Below, piece by piece: positions 44,949 to 56,249 of a DNA stretch of 64,000 nt; within the stretch, counting starts at the first letter, position 1, and every line of letters begins with the position of its first letter. The position numbers and the translations under genes are program-made. This stretch comes from Krasilnikovozyma curviuscula (taxonomy: Eukaryota > Basidiomycota > Tremellomycetes > Cystofilobasidiales > Mrakiaceae). Under the pieces are notes generated by a model. The model did no database searches. It saw only the letters and a program-made list of their open reading frames with translations, and had not been told where the DNA came from. The stretch spans positions 62,001-126,000 of the forward strand of contig MVAQ01000034.1 of the NCBI GenBank assembly GCA_014825775.1, written 5' to 3'.

Positions 44949-46872
44949 ATGACCTCAGCCTCATCATTATCATCCTACTCTATTCTATCATTGCCTCGAG
45001 TGCCTGTGCCCATCGACGAACTCGAGACGGAGACCTCAATAAATCAAGCGGAGACTGAGAAGGACATTGACGAAATCTTGAGTGCTCTCCAATCCCCTCC
45101 AGAGCGCGTACTTTTATCTTCCAATCCTTCCCTCCATTCCAGCTGACTCTTCCTTCCCGTGTTGTGGTGTACCTCGATAGCCTTTCCCTCCAGCGACAGG
45201 CTCACGTCCAATGGCTGGCCAGAAACTTGTTCTCATTATCAGCAAACTTCGTTGTATTGGACGCTAGTAAGCCATGGATGTTGTACTGGATATGCCATTC
45301 ATTAGACCTCCTAGGTGTCCCTCTTGATGAACCGACCAAAACCAGGTTAGTTGCCGGGCCTTTTATGCCTTCTCGTCTTTCATTCCATTACTTCTAGGAG
45401 ACTTACAGGTAAAATGGCTCTTTTAGAGGTATCTCTACGATCCTGCATTGTCAGCATCCTAGAGGTGGTTTCGGTGGTGGTCCAAACCAATCGCCACACC
45501 TCTTGCCCACGTACGGATCAATCTGTTCTCTAGCTATCCTGGGTGGTGGATGGGAGAGCATCAATCGGAAAGGCCTGTATGACTTCTTCATGAGCTTGAA
45601 GTGCGAGGATGGTGGGTTCAAAGTTTGTCAAGGTGGTGAGATTGACGTGAGGTGAGTATAGTGCCTGGGTCTTACTTTGCCCAAATTTGACTGAAGGACG
45701 ATCATGTATTACGTAGGGGAACATACTGCCTGTTAGCAGTAGCGACCCTTTTGGATCTGATTACGCCAGAATTAACGAAGAACACCGCCAAATGGCTCAC
45801 TTCGTCAGTACACACTTTCCCTTCATCTGACTAATGTCTCCTTTGCTGATTTAATTTATTCTCTGTTCTCGTCTGATAGTCTCCAAACCTATGAAGGAGG
45901 TTTTGCGCCGTCATCATCATCCAGCTCACCTCTCTCAGAAGCTCACGGCGGGTACACAAGCTGCTCAACCCTCTCCTACCATCTGCTTCAACCAGTGTTC
46001 ACTACAGCACCAGAATATCGTCCCACTCCAGAGCCAGACTTCAACGCTGCCGCCCATTGGTTCACGCACATGCAGGCGAACGCAATTGACGGCGGCGGGT
46101 TCAAGGGGAGAACTAACAAGCTGGTCGATGGCTGCTATGGCTGGTGGGTCGGTGGCGGATTCACAGTGTTGGAGAGTTTCTTGGAGGGTAGAGGGGAGGA
46201 AGATTTAAAGGAATTCGCAAAGGAAGATGGTGGGCGTTTCACCTTCTGATAGTCTGGCGTCAAATCGCGATCGACGCTGACCTTTGAATTGGTGTCAACA
46301 GCCATGCTTTACAACAGAGTCGCACTCCAAGAATTTATTCTCCTTCTAGCACAAGACCCGAAAGGAGGTTGTAGAGACAAACCTGGAAAGTAAGTTGGAG
46401 ATGTCTCTCCATCAACCTCTCAAAAACAAACTAAACCACTCGCTTATTTATTTTTTGCTCACTAAGGCGTCCAGACTTATACCACACATCAAACAATCTA
46501 TCTGGTCTCTCGCTATCACAGCACAAACTTGTCCATAGTTCAGCCAAGAAATCGACACTAAGAGACGAATGGAAGCTGCGTCAGAACGGACGGGCAGAAG
46601 GTGAAGAGGCTTTAAGTAAAGAGGTGTTCGCCAACACGCTGGCATGGAAGGAGGTGGACAGTTTGTTCTTGGCTGTAGGAGGCGATCGAAATCGAATCGT
46701 GAGCTGAGTAACCGAGTGCCGACATTGCTTCCAATGCTGAAGTTGATCTCTTTCTGTTCTGGTTGTCTAGAACACTACTCATCCTGGACTGAACGTTTTG
46801 ATGATGCGGGCTGAGCCCATGATGCGTCACTTCTATGGTCAAAGTCTCCAGCCGACACCCAAGGCGGAGTGA
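44949..46872 (+). CDS. RAM1: protein farnesyltransferase beta subunit
   Basis: Seven or more exons. The ATG gives MTSASSLSSYSILSLPRVPV. A 35-nt intron (GTACTT...TTCCAG) joins PPER to LTLPSRVVVYLDSLSLQRQA. A later one, ending CTTTTAG, joins TKTR to GISTILHCQHPRGGFGGGPN. Then SPHLLPTYGSICSLAILGGG, CEDGGFKVCQGGEIDVRGTY and TYEGGFAPSSSSSSP show the QW/GGF repeats of the alpha-alpha barrel. Zinc ligands are the Asp and Cys in LVDGCYGWWVGG and the His in LYHTSNNLSGLS. With the alpha subunit the enzyme farnesylates CaaX proteins such as Ras, Rho and pheromones. Family identity is secure. The name used in Cryptococcus is CPP1. Confidence 0.92.
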
Positions 46873-47414
46873 TTTTTTTGGAAGAGGAAGTAATACTCCT
46901 TCCAATGAGAGGCCTTGTTCTGTCATGGCAAGTGAGTTACCCACGTGCTTTCGCTACATGCCTTTTTGTTGTGGATGACCATGCTTTCAGTCACGAACTG
47001 AATTTGACCTGATCGTGAGAAAGACACCTTCCGCAATTTGGCAGCAAGATTTTACTGCACAAAACATTATCCAAGTGATAGGTTTTAACCTTGTCAGTGC
47101 TCAAAGTCGGAAAATCGTTTCTGCCATTGTGTACTTATCAAGAGCGCCACCTTGCCGTGATGACGGACGCACTTGATTTCCATTTCACCTTCTGTTCTCG
47201 CCCTCGATCTGCAACCTGCTTTTCATACTACAAATTCAATATCAAATCTAGTACTTATTTCTTCAGTTACCTCTTCAGGTTCTTCATCACTGGCAGAATC
47301 GACGCGAAAGTGACGTCGGGCCTTCGATAACAAGTGAGCAACTCGCCGCAGTCGATATCCCCCATTCCATGGCAACACAGAAGATTTTCCCTTTCTTATC
47401 CACCAATCACGACA
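46873..47414. promoter_or_regulatory. Intergenic farnesyltransferase beta - ABC transporter
   Basis: A 542-bp tandem spacer. It holds a long T/C-rich leader before the ABC transporter gene. A minus-strand open frame overlapping the 3' end of the preceding gene (46612-46944) has no family features. Confidence 0.35.
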
Positions 47415-50339
47415 ATGTCATCCTCTCATGAAAAGGTTTCAGGTTTGAATTTCTCTGGCCCATTCACCTCTGCAAAAGACGGGCATCCGAATGGCGAAGA
47501 CTTCGTCATGACAAATCGACGAGGGAATGGCACAGCAGAAGGCAGTAGAGGCAAGGGAAGTAGAGGTAAACGAGGCAGAGGTGGTAGTTATACGGGAGAA
47601 GGAAGACCTTCTGCAACAGCACCACTAGCATCGGGGTTACCATCCAACATTCCGGTTTCTTCGACCTTGAACTTGTGGTATCAGTCACGGATACTGCCTG
47701 ATGGCTCTATACGCATACAGGGCTCAGATCGGCCACTCAACATTAAAAACTTAAAGATAGCAGCTGCTCTCGCGAGATTAGTGTTGTGGAGATTTGTGTC
47801 GATGATGTGGAATCTGTCGCCTCTGCGGGCTTCTGCTTTCCTCTTTGGCAAAACAATCAAGGGCGTCGTTCCTGCTTTCAGAGTCTGGGCCCGTGAGTAT
47901 TCCTGTTTCTTACTCTTCTTTCGCCGTCATTCATCAATGTTTTCAATTCTTTGTGTGAAGAATCTCAACTGTTGGATCAAGTTCAAGCATCACTTTCTGG
48001 TCAACCCACATCGAATTCAAAACTCTTCTCTGTCGCAGCACTCATGCTCCTGGCAGGCTGTGCTCGAACGGTGGTCGACTACCTTACGCAATCGAACGAG
48101 TCTTTACTGCGACTGATGCTCAATCAGTCGTTGGAGACGCAATACTTCTCATCTCAGCTATCACTATCCATCCCCTCGCTCTCGCATCCAGTAATATCAT
48201 CTCTATTCTATGAAGCAGGATGCTTTTCAGCGTTCGAACCAAGGGTCAGTCAACGAGGCAAGCGTCCCAACTTGTCGCCTTGGGACTCTCTATCGTCTGG
48301 ATTCGACCTCATCACTGGCTTATTCGAGGTGGCTTCCGGGTTCGCGTTGCTCTACAGAACAATTTCTGGTGCTGGAATAGGTAGTGGTGGTGGGAAGGAC
48401 AGCTGGATTAGCACTTTCATCATTTCGCTCAGCTTCCTCCCTAGCTTGTTGGCATTCTTGCGTGACCTGTCTCACTACACATTCATTCCTATTCCTTCAA
48501 TGGGTACGGGTAAAGGAGGGAAGAGGAAGGGCTTGATGGAAAGCTATCAGTCCGAGCAGGAAGTCAAGATCCTCGGTAGAGCAGGTAGGAGCTGTTCTAT
48601 TTATTTTGATCATCATCAACACTAACTTCAACGCTGGGTTTCCTTCCACTCAGGTCAATATAAACAAGAAGTTGTTTTATTCAATTTAAAGGACTGGATT
48701 CTGGAGAAGTTTAGAGTAATCAAGGAGGATCAATTGGCCAATGAGGAGCTCATTCGAGGACGCGTTGGAACAATGGTTTGTAACCTTTTTTTATTTCTTC
48801 TGTGCGACACCTGACATTTCAGTCTTCAATCTTTGACAGGAGGTTGGCCTAAAAATGGGTGAAGAGTCTGTAAGTGTCGCATTCTACACACTCCTCGCCC
48901 TCAGACCCACTCCATCTCTCAGCCTGGGGTCAATTCGACTATACCAATCCACTGCCGAATCTTTGGTCAATTCGATGCGACGAATGGTTAGAAATCTCGA
49001 AGGCTTTTTCCAGACCCTGTTTTATCTATCAGCATTCTTTGAAACCAATAGAATCGCTGCTCTGGGAGGTCTGTTGGCCCATCCACTTGAAGGCACTCAG
49101 TCGTACGAAGTGACACGTCAAGCTTTCCCATTGGGAATGAAGATTGTAGCTGAGAACCTTAGCTTTACCTACCCTGGTGAAACGAAACCCACATTGCACA
49201 ACATCAATCTCACAGTTGAAGCTGGTGAGACTCTCGCGATTGTGGGCTTCAATGGAGGAGGAAAGAGCACACTGGTCAAGGTTTTGATGCGATTGTGAGT
49301 TCGCTCAGACGTCAAAAGCTGTTGTTTGATGAAGACGCTCATTTTCTCTTCCTAGATACGACCACCAAGGAACATTGAAGATCAACGACGTCGACGCCAA
49401 CTTCTACGACCCAACTGAGCTTCACTCGAGGATCACAGCGTGCTTCCAGGATTTCAGTAAATATACGCTGTCTTTGAGAGAGAACATTGGTATTGGTAAC
49501 GTGCTGTTGATGGACAACGATGCATCGATTGAAGCAGCGATTCACAAAGGAGGAGCTGAAGGAATTCTTGGTAATTTCGATTTGAGGCTAGCTTGGCTCC
49601 CTACCCCCCATTGATCGCCATTTTGTGTTTCTGTAGCTACTGTGGGAATGGATGGCAAACTCAACAGGCAAGGCGTACCTGACGCCGGTGGACCGAATCA
49701 AGATGGGGTTGGCGTAGATGATGCTGGGGGTGAAGAAGGAGGAGAGTTAAGCTTTGGACCACCTCCAGGACCACCTCCACCAGAATTTGCGGATGGTCCA
49801 CCAAGAGACGGTCGTGGTCCGCCTCCTGGTGGTGGGCCTCCTCCAGGATTTAGCGGTCCAGGGGGCATGGGACCGCCTTCGTTTCGATATGACGATAATC
49901 CCAGGGAAGATGACAAGAAACCTCTCTCGGGTGGACAGTGGTCTCGAGTAGCTCTCAGCCGTGCCTTCTTGAGAGCAGAAGATGCCGATCTGGTGGTATT
50001 TGACGAACCGTCTGCGGCGCTAGACCCACGGGCGGAGAACTCGCTGTTTGAACGCATCCACTCACTGTCTTCATCGGGCAGCGGGAATATTACCACGATT
50101 TACATCTCACATCGGTTCTCCACTGTAAGGAAGGCATCAAAGATCGCCGTTGTGGAAGGCGGAACGATTGTCGAGTTGGGATCGCACACAGAGTTGATGA
50201 AAATCACAGGAGGACGGTATGCTGAGTGTGAGTACCCCTCGAATCTTTCCACCCAGTGTTCATTTGTTCAGAACCTTGCCTTCTTCCTGATTCACAGTGT
50301 TCAACTTGCAGAAGGAAGGATTCAATTAGATGTGCGCAC
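47415..50339 (+). CDS. divergent ABC transporter with Gly/Pro-rich insert in the ATPase domain
   Basis: Seven or more exons. The ATG gives MSSSHEKVSGLNFSGPFTSA, then a Gly/Arg-rich stretch (RGNGTAEGSRGKGSRGKRGR). A divergent membrane part follows with hydrophobic segments near LARLVLWRFVSMMW, FSVAALMLLAGCARTVV and FIISLSFLPSLLAFLRDL. The ATPase domain has Walker A GFNGGGKST (about 49245), Q-loop CFQDF, signature LSGGQWSRVALSRAFL, Walker B ADLVVFDEPSAALDPRAEN and H-loop YISHRFSTVRK. Between Q-loop and signature lies an insert of roughly 80 residues dense in GPPPG repeats (49740-49900). A last small exon encodes LFNLQKEGFN. Its nearest kin are basidiomycete half-transporters of unknown substrate. 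No signal peptide is evident. Confidence 0.8.
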
Positions 50340-50767
50340 ATTGTGTTGTGGAGAAAGTAGAATATTATGAATGAAACTTATGGTTGTTTCAATAGAATTA
50401 TGTACATCGGTGGCTTGCTACAGCGCTAGCTAGAGGAGGTAGAGTGAGATCCCTGGGTCGTCCAGGTTTTGTGAACAGACTAACAGTAAACACAGTTGTA
50501 CTGTCTTTGATAGTGATGGGTGGACTTAGACTGGCGGGAACCGAAGGGTTTGCTTCGGCTGGTGGTCTGAGGGTGTTGGTTTTGGAGAGGGGAAGGGACC
50601 ATCGTGTAGATGTAATATGGTGAGGAGCCGTGCCTGTTGTACACAGATGTTACAACCAGAAATTTTTGAAACGGGTATTATATATACATATATAAAAACA
50701 TTCTTCAGAAGTATCAAAAGTCATCAGGAGCAGAGCCGGGGAAAAAATCTCTACTTGTACTCGACTC
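50340..50767. other. Intergenic between convergent genes
   Basis: This 428-bp stretch holds the 3' ends of the ABC gene (+) and the DUF1772-like gene (-). A short TATATACATATATA stretch near 50680 is AT-rich 3' flank. No gene is seen. Confidence 0.35.
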
Positions 50768-51442
50768 CTACGAGCCCAAAACCAACATCTCCGTGATGCC
50801 AACGACGAAAGCAGTAGAAGTGAGGAAAATGTTGCCAATATTTCCTTTCGTCCAGTTCTTTATATCCTTCTCAGCTTCGATATAGTCATCTTGGTGAATG
50901 AGATTATGGACCAGCTTCTTTTGAATCTATGATGCAGCGACGAGTGTAGGACGTCAGAACGAAAAGTTTACACAGAAACATACAGATTGTAAGAGTTATA
51001 CTTACTAGTACAGCATAAGGGATGTTGGCAAGCATCAGAGCTCCAGCAGCAGCGAGAATCCCTCGACGTTTATCCCCCACAAAACGGACGAACTCGTTCC
51101 CTCCTAGCAGTGGTATCAGAGGTGGAGCTAGCCATGCGGAGAGGAAGAAAGTTCCAGCAGTGATAGCAGCAGTTGAAATGAGGAAAGGGGATGATTGTCT
51201 AATGTAGTCACTCAGAAAAGTCTGGAAAGTAAAACGAATGAGCGAAGCTTCCAAAACCGAGCGATTCTGCCTTCAAAGGGCTCACATACGAGTTTCTCCT
51301 TTGATCCATGAGTGACCGCTCTACTCTGAATAGTGGGTAGGAGGGCCTGGTTGATGCTGAGGAGGGAGCCAGCGAGGATTCCCACTCCCATGGTCGAGAG
51401 GGCCCTGGCGATGTTGAGGGTTGCGTATCTGTAGGAGGGCAT
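50768..51442 (-). CDS. DUF1772-like small membrane protein
   Basis: Three exons. The start gives MPSYRYATLNIARALSTMGV, then GILAGSLLSINQALLPTIQS, spliced to TFLSDYIRQSSPFLISTAAI, TAGTFFLSAWLAPPLIPLLG and RRGILAAAGALMLANIPYAV. The last exon reads IQKKLVHNLIHQDDYIEAEK, then a final hydrophobic helix near FLTSTAFVVGITEMLVLG. Four hydrophobic segments with polar loops match the DUF1772 (anthrone oxygenase-like) superfamily layout, in which a small-residue-rich first helix (GILAGSLLS) is typical. Homologues include enzymes of polyketide tailoring, but no such cluster is nearby, so the role is unassigned. Confidence 0.7.
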
Positions 51443-51982
51443 GTTGAGCCACAGTCGAAAATCTGGTGAGGTTCTGAAATTGAACGCTATGTTGGGTATA
51501 GGTTGATGTCGTTTGATGGGAACTATCAAATCGTGGCGGCAACTGAGATGACGCGCTGGACTGTCGCGAGTTAGATCTCGTCGATTTTGAGACTTCAGAC
51601 GAGCATCAAGATTTGGTTGAGACAATAGATAGGAACAAAATATAATCTGTCACGTAGCTGAACGCTTCAAGCAGCTTGTACCGCCATCGAGTTTCCCAGA
51701 CTGGGCTAGTTAATCCCCCTCAAAGAACGGGCTGTAGTCACGAGGAACTGCGGTCCCAATGATGGCTGAGGAAGCAAATTTATCGAGGTTTTTTACTTCT
51801 TAATCGCCGACGTGAGTGTAGATGTGCTAGAAATCTTACCTTTGTTTACAATTTGAGAGAGCGGCGGAGTCGGATGGTCAGTGTGCCGCCACCAAAACCA
51901 ACTCGCCCTGCTGCAAGCTGAGCATTCAAGGTTTCTGTCATCCACCCCCATCTCTGGACTTATCCTTATTCCTACGTCAGAC
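51443..51982. promoter_or_regulatory. Divergent promoter, DUF1772-like / UPRT
   Basis: This 540-bp spacer separates two divergent genes. The UPRT frame extends upstream of its ATG without a better start. No TATA box or repeat is seen. Confidence 0.35.
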
Positions 51983-53059
51983 ATGACCATCCACATTGTC
52001 TCCCACCCTCTCGTCCAGCACAAGCTCTCCAAGCTCAGACAGGTCAACCAGACTCCCAGAGAGTTCAGAGATGGTACGCTGGCTCTTGTCGATGAAGGGG
52101 ATTGAGCTGATCCGGTCCTTTTCTATTTTCCAGGTATCAAGGAGATTAGTACTTTTGTAGGAATTGAAGCCTCGAAGGATCTAGAGCTCGTTGACGTTCC
52201 CAACGTGCGCTTTCGTCATTGCCTCCCTTCGTCCCACAATTGAGTTTTGACCCCTTCTTGTATGTCTCTGCTCAGCTCCAATCGCCCCTAGCAATCTATA
52301 CCGGCAAATCCATTGCTCCCAGGATCGGTCTCGCACCCATTCTCCGAGCTGGTTTGGGCCCACAGGAGGCACTCCTAGACCTCTTTCCGGACGCTGCGGT
52401 GCTTCATCTCGGTCTGTTCAGGGAGAAGGTGTCATTACAGCCGATAGAGTACTACTCCAAGTTAGTAGCAGGTCTTTTATTTCTTGTGCTATTGGAATGA
52501 GCATTGACGTCTCACTCGATTTGAAGGCTGCCGGAGAACGTGAACGTTGATACCCTTTATATTCTTGATCCTTTGATTGCGACAGGTGGAACAGCTGTAG
52601 CAGCAGTTAACATGATTGTAAGCTCTACAGTCACCATTTGACTATCTCGTAGCGTTAGAGCTCAACATCAAGATTCGTTCCTCCTTCTCACCGTCCCCTC
52701 CCCTCGCTTGCTCGTAGCTCGACTGGGGTCTCCCTCTGACCTCGATCAAACTTCTCGGCGTACTAGGCTCCCAGGTCGGCCTTGAGCATGTACAGACGGC
52801 ATTCCCTCTGCTGGACATCTACGTCGCTGCTGTCGACACAGACTTGACTGATAAGGGGTTTGTATTAGTGACGTACTTCTGCAGGAGTCTCTTTCGGATA
52901 CTGACTTGTTCTCTTTCTTGTGTTTTGTCCCAGTTATATCTCGCCTGGTCTTGGCGACACTGGTAACTCTCATCACTTGTCCTCGCGAGCTGTTCAACGG
53001 CAATCAATAACGCCACCTTTCTTCCTTTGTTAGGTGACCGATACTTCAACACTAAGTGA
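51983..53059 (+). CDS. uracil phosphoribosyltransferase, bacterial type
   Basis: Six exons. The ATG gives MTIHIVSHPLVQHKLSKLRQ, spliced to GIKEISTFVGIEASKDLELV, LQSPLAIYTGKSIAPRIGLA, PILRAGLGPQEALLDLFPDA, the PRPP loop YILDPLIATGGTAVAAV (52564-52593) and GYISPGLGDTGDRYFNTK. It converts uracil and PRPP to UMP. HPLVQHKL at the start and PGLGDTGDRYFNTK at the end match bacterial Upp proteins. S. cerevisiae Fur1 instead starts near LPQTNQLLGLYT and ends GDRYYCV. Fungi may carry both types; the gene is fully intronised, so any transfer would be old. If expressed it would affect 5-fluorouracil handling, an inference. Confidence 0.88.
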
Positions 53060-53437
53060 TCAACAGCATCTCGAAATGTAACAAAACGCGCAGACATTAG
53101 CAAATAAAGACGTTGTAGTATGATAGATCAGATTGTCTTTTTCCCAAATCACACCTAGAGCAAGTTACACGTCACTTCCTTGTCCTCTTGCATGATTTTC
53201 AAAGCTTGCAATACTTAAGTCGTTCATTACGTATCAGAAGGCTATCTATTCAGATTAACCTACAAACAAGAACTTAAAAAACAGTGGAATCAAAGAGTAA
53301 AACAGAAGGTATCAAAACCCTCTGGTAAACAAAAAGTTGAAGACCCAAAGACGAAAGAAATATAAAGGAAAAGAGGGTCTCAAAATGCGCGGAGGATATT
53401 GTGGAAGATCACGATACCAAAAAACGTGGTGACACGC
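53060..53437. other. Intergenic between convergent UPRT and alpha-tubulin genes
   Basis: This 378-bp stretch holds the 3' UTRs of both genes, AT-rich with A-runs. No gene is seen. Confidence 0.35.
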
Positions 53438-55646
53438 TTAGTATTCTGCCTCCTCTTCATCAGCGTCAGCGGAGTCGACACCAACCTCTTCGTAATCTGT
53501 TTGCAAAGCAGAGAGGTTGCTGTGGTGAGCAAGGAAAACAACAGCAGATAGAAGAAGTGTATGTGGCCTACCTTTCTCCAAAGCGGCCAAATCTTCACGA
53601 GCCTCGGAGAATTCACCTTCTTCCATACCTGTGAATGAGACGCGGCAAGTCAGACAGCGGAACGCGACACAAAAAAATTAAAATGTCACTGACCTTCACC
53701 GACATACCAGTGAACGAAAGCTCTCTTGGAGTAGAGCAAGTCGAACTTCTGATCGAGTCTAGCCCAAGCGGTAGCGATAGACGTGGTGTTGGACAACATG
53801 CACAAAGATCTCGAGACCTTAGCCAAGTCGCCGCCTGGGACGAGAGCTGGTGGCTCGTTGCAGATACCGAGCTTGAAGCCCGTTGGGCACCAGTCAACGA
53901 ACTGAATAGTTCTCTTGGTCTTGATAGAAGCGATGGCAGCATTAGCGTCCTTTGGAACGACGTCACCTCTGTACAAGAGACAACAGGCCATGTATTTTCC
54001 GGATCTTGGATCACACTTGACCTGTATATCGTTAAGAAACAAGAGAGAGGGTGTCAGAGACAGGCAATGATCAAGCGCAACGGAAAGGGTGGAAAGACGA
54101 ACCATTTGGTTGTTGCTCTCGAAACAAGAGTAAGTCATTTGAGCAACAGAGTTCTCCTCGTGGTAAGCCTTGTCGGCGGAGACAATTGGAGCGTAGGTGG
54201 CCAATGGGAAGTGGATTCTTGGGAAAGGAACCAAATTGGTTTGGAACTCGTTCAAGTCGACGTTCAAGGAACCGTCAAATCGGAGAGAAGCAGTGACAGA
54301 GGAGACAACTTGAGCAATAAGTCTGTTCAAGTTGGTGTAGGATGGAGATTGGATTCCGAGGTTTCTTCGGCAGATCTCGTAAATGCTAGCAACAAACAGA
54401 CGGAGACGATGATGTCAATTCCTACACACAAACGCTCTTTCTAACGATCAAAAAAGCTAAACTCACGCTTCGTTGTCGACCATGAAGGAACAGTCGGAGT
54501 GTTCCAATGTGGTGTGGGTGGTCAAGACACTGTTGTATGGCTCAACGACGGAAGTGCTCATCTTAGGAGCTGGGTAGACGGCAAACTCCAACTTGCACTT
54601 CTTTCCGTAATCGGTGCTCAATCTCTCGAGGAGAAGAGCTCCGAAACCAGAACCGGTTCCACCACCGAAGGAGTGGAAGACGAAGAATCCCTGAAGACCG
54701 GAACAGTTGTCGGCGAGACGTCTGACACGGTCGAGAACGGTGTCGACGAGTTCCTTTCCAACAGTGTAGTGACCTCTAGCGTCTACATATCAGCGAGAGA
54801 AGAACAGGGTGAGTGAGAAATGTCATTAGGAGTTTAAAAGAAGCAAATATTCCTGACAATTGTTAGCGGCGTCTTCTTTTCCGGAAACCAAAGTCTCTGG
54901 GTGGAAGAGGGACTTGTAGGCACCAGTTCTGACTTCGTCAATGACGTTAGGTTCCAAGTCAACCTGTTGTGTTGGTAACGATGTGCCGAAAATAGCCGTC
55001 AGTAACGGATCGACCAGGTCGTGCACGGATCGTGAGCGCGGAGCGATGGAAAAGTTGGGAAGAACGCACGTAGAGGGATCTTGGAACATGCTTTCCAGAT
55101 CCAGTCTCGCTGAAGAACTGTGTAAAGAAACCCCAAAATCCAATTCAGGGATACAGAACGCGTCGTATTAGAGAGCAAGAGTGCTTACAGTAGAGAAACC
55201 ATCGTCGTTGGCGGATGGAGAACCCTCCATGAGACGACCATCTGGCTGTTGGCATCAACAAAAGAAGCAAGACCATAGTATCAGTGACCAGCTAAATACT
55301 GTTGGCAGTATCAGAAGGGGGGACGAACAGAGAGACCGTGTTCAACGGTGTAGAGCTCCCAACAAGCGTTACCAATTTGGACACCAGCCTGGAAAACACA
55401 GAAAGCCATGTCAGCGCTCAGAAACACCCTGTACATTTACCAATATATAAAAAATACTCACTTGACCGACGTGGATGGAGCTGTGATACACAACGGTTCA
55501 CGAGACCAGAGGAACGAATGCCATCAGAGAAAGGAGAGGGCGTGACGAGCGAAAAAAATGAGAGGATCAGTCTGTCTTTTCCGAGCTGAGGATGAAATTT
55601 CGCTTGAGATTAGTTGAAGATGAGTAACCTACATGACTTCACGCAT
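53438..55646 (-). CDS. TUB1: alpha-tubulin
   Basis: Eight or more short-intron exons. The start gives MREV, spliced to [20 protein letters not shown]. Then [60 protein letters not shown], the GTP-binding loop [60 protein letters not shown] and [20 protein letters not shown]. The end reads EEEAEY, with a genomically encoded C-terminal Tyr. The luminal loop around residue 40 ([11 protein letters not shown]) lacks the Lys acetylated in animals and algae. It forms the alpha/beta dimer of microtubules. Many introns in the first 60 codons are typical of basidiomycete tubulin genes. Codon use looks strongly biased, suggesting high expression. Confidence 0.95.
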
Positions 55647-56249
55647 TCTGGATAGCAGAGAAGATGTTCAATCAAGAAAAAAAAGGCAAGCAGATGTCAG
55701 TGTTTTTCACTGTGCTATTTTCCCTGCAGACCAAGCAGTTCGCCAGTGATTGAAGGCAGAGGTGCTGAGCCTTCATCAGATCGTGGATAGAACTTACTTG
55801 AGACGAGAGAAATAAACTGAAAGTTTGTGGGTAGTACCGAGTACTGGTGGGAGCGATGGGCTAACAAGCGAGTGCGGCGCGTTGCTTGCTTTCGGTCTCG
55901 TTGAATGATTTGTGCACCAGACGTTCGCGTGTCCCAAAATGGAAAGTTCTCGCGGTTTGCTTTCTCTGTTTCAAATAATGAGCTCCATCTAACTAACGAG
56001 CCTTGGAAAGATCTAGGGTTTATACCACAACGCAGATGATGACCATTTATAGACTGAAGGTAAAAATAAGCAGATCAGCTCGATGCGCCTGGCTGGGTAA
56101 GACGCAAAAATGTAACATACAAGCTATTTTCCAAGCAATGGCAAGTAAGTAATCTAGATGACTCGATTTCTCATTCCCTTTCCGTCTGATTCATAAAAAA
56201 TAACCACGAGTCAGTTCATGATTCTCCCTCTCCAGCGCGTGCTGTTCTT
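55647..56249. promoter_or_regulatory. Alpha-tubulin promoter and 3' flank of the dehydrogenase gene
   Basis: This 603-bp spacer reads as tubulin promoter and 5' UTR at its left end (A-rich run at about 55676-55684). The right end holds the region upstream of the tubulin transcript. No gene is seen; the dehydrogenase stop defines its right boundary. Confidence 0.35.

Noticed and set aside
46612..46944. 110-codon minus-strand frame over the farnesyltransferase 3' end
   Set aside because: Antisense shadow of conserved exons on the other strand.
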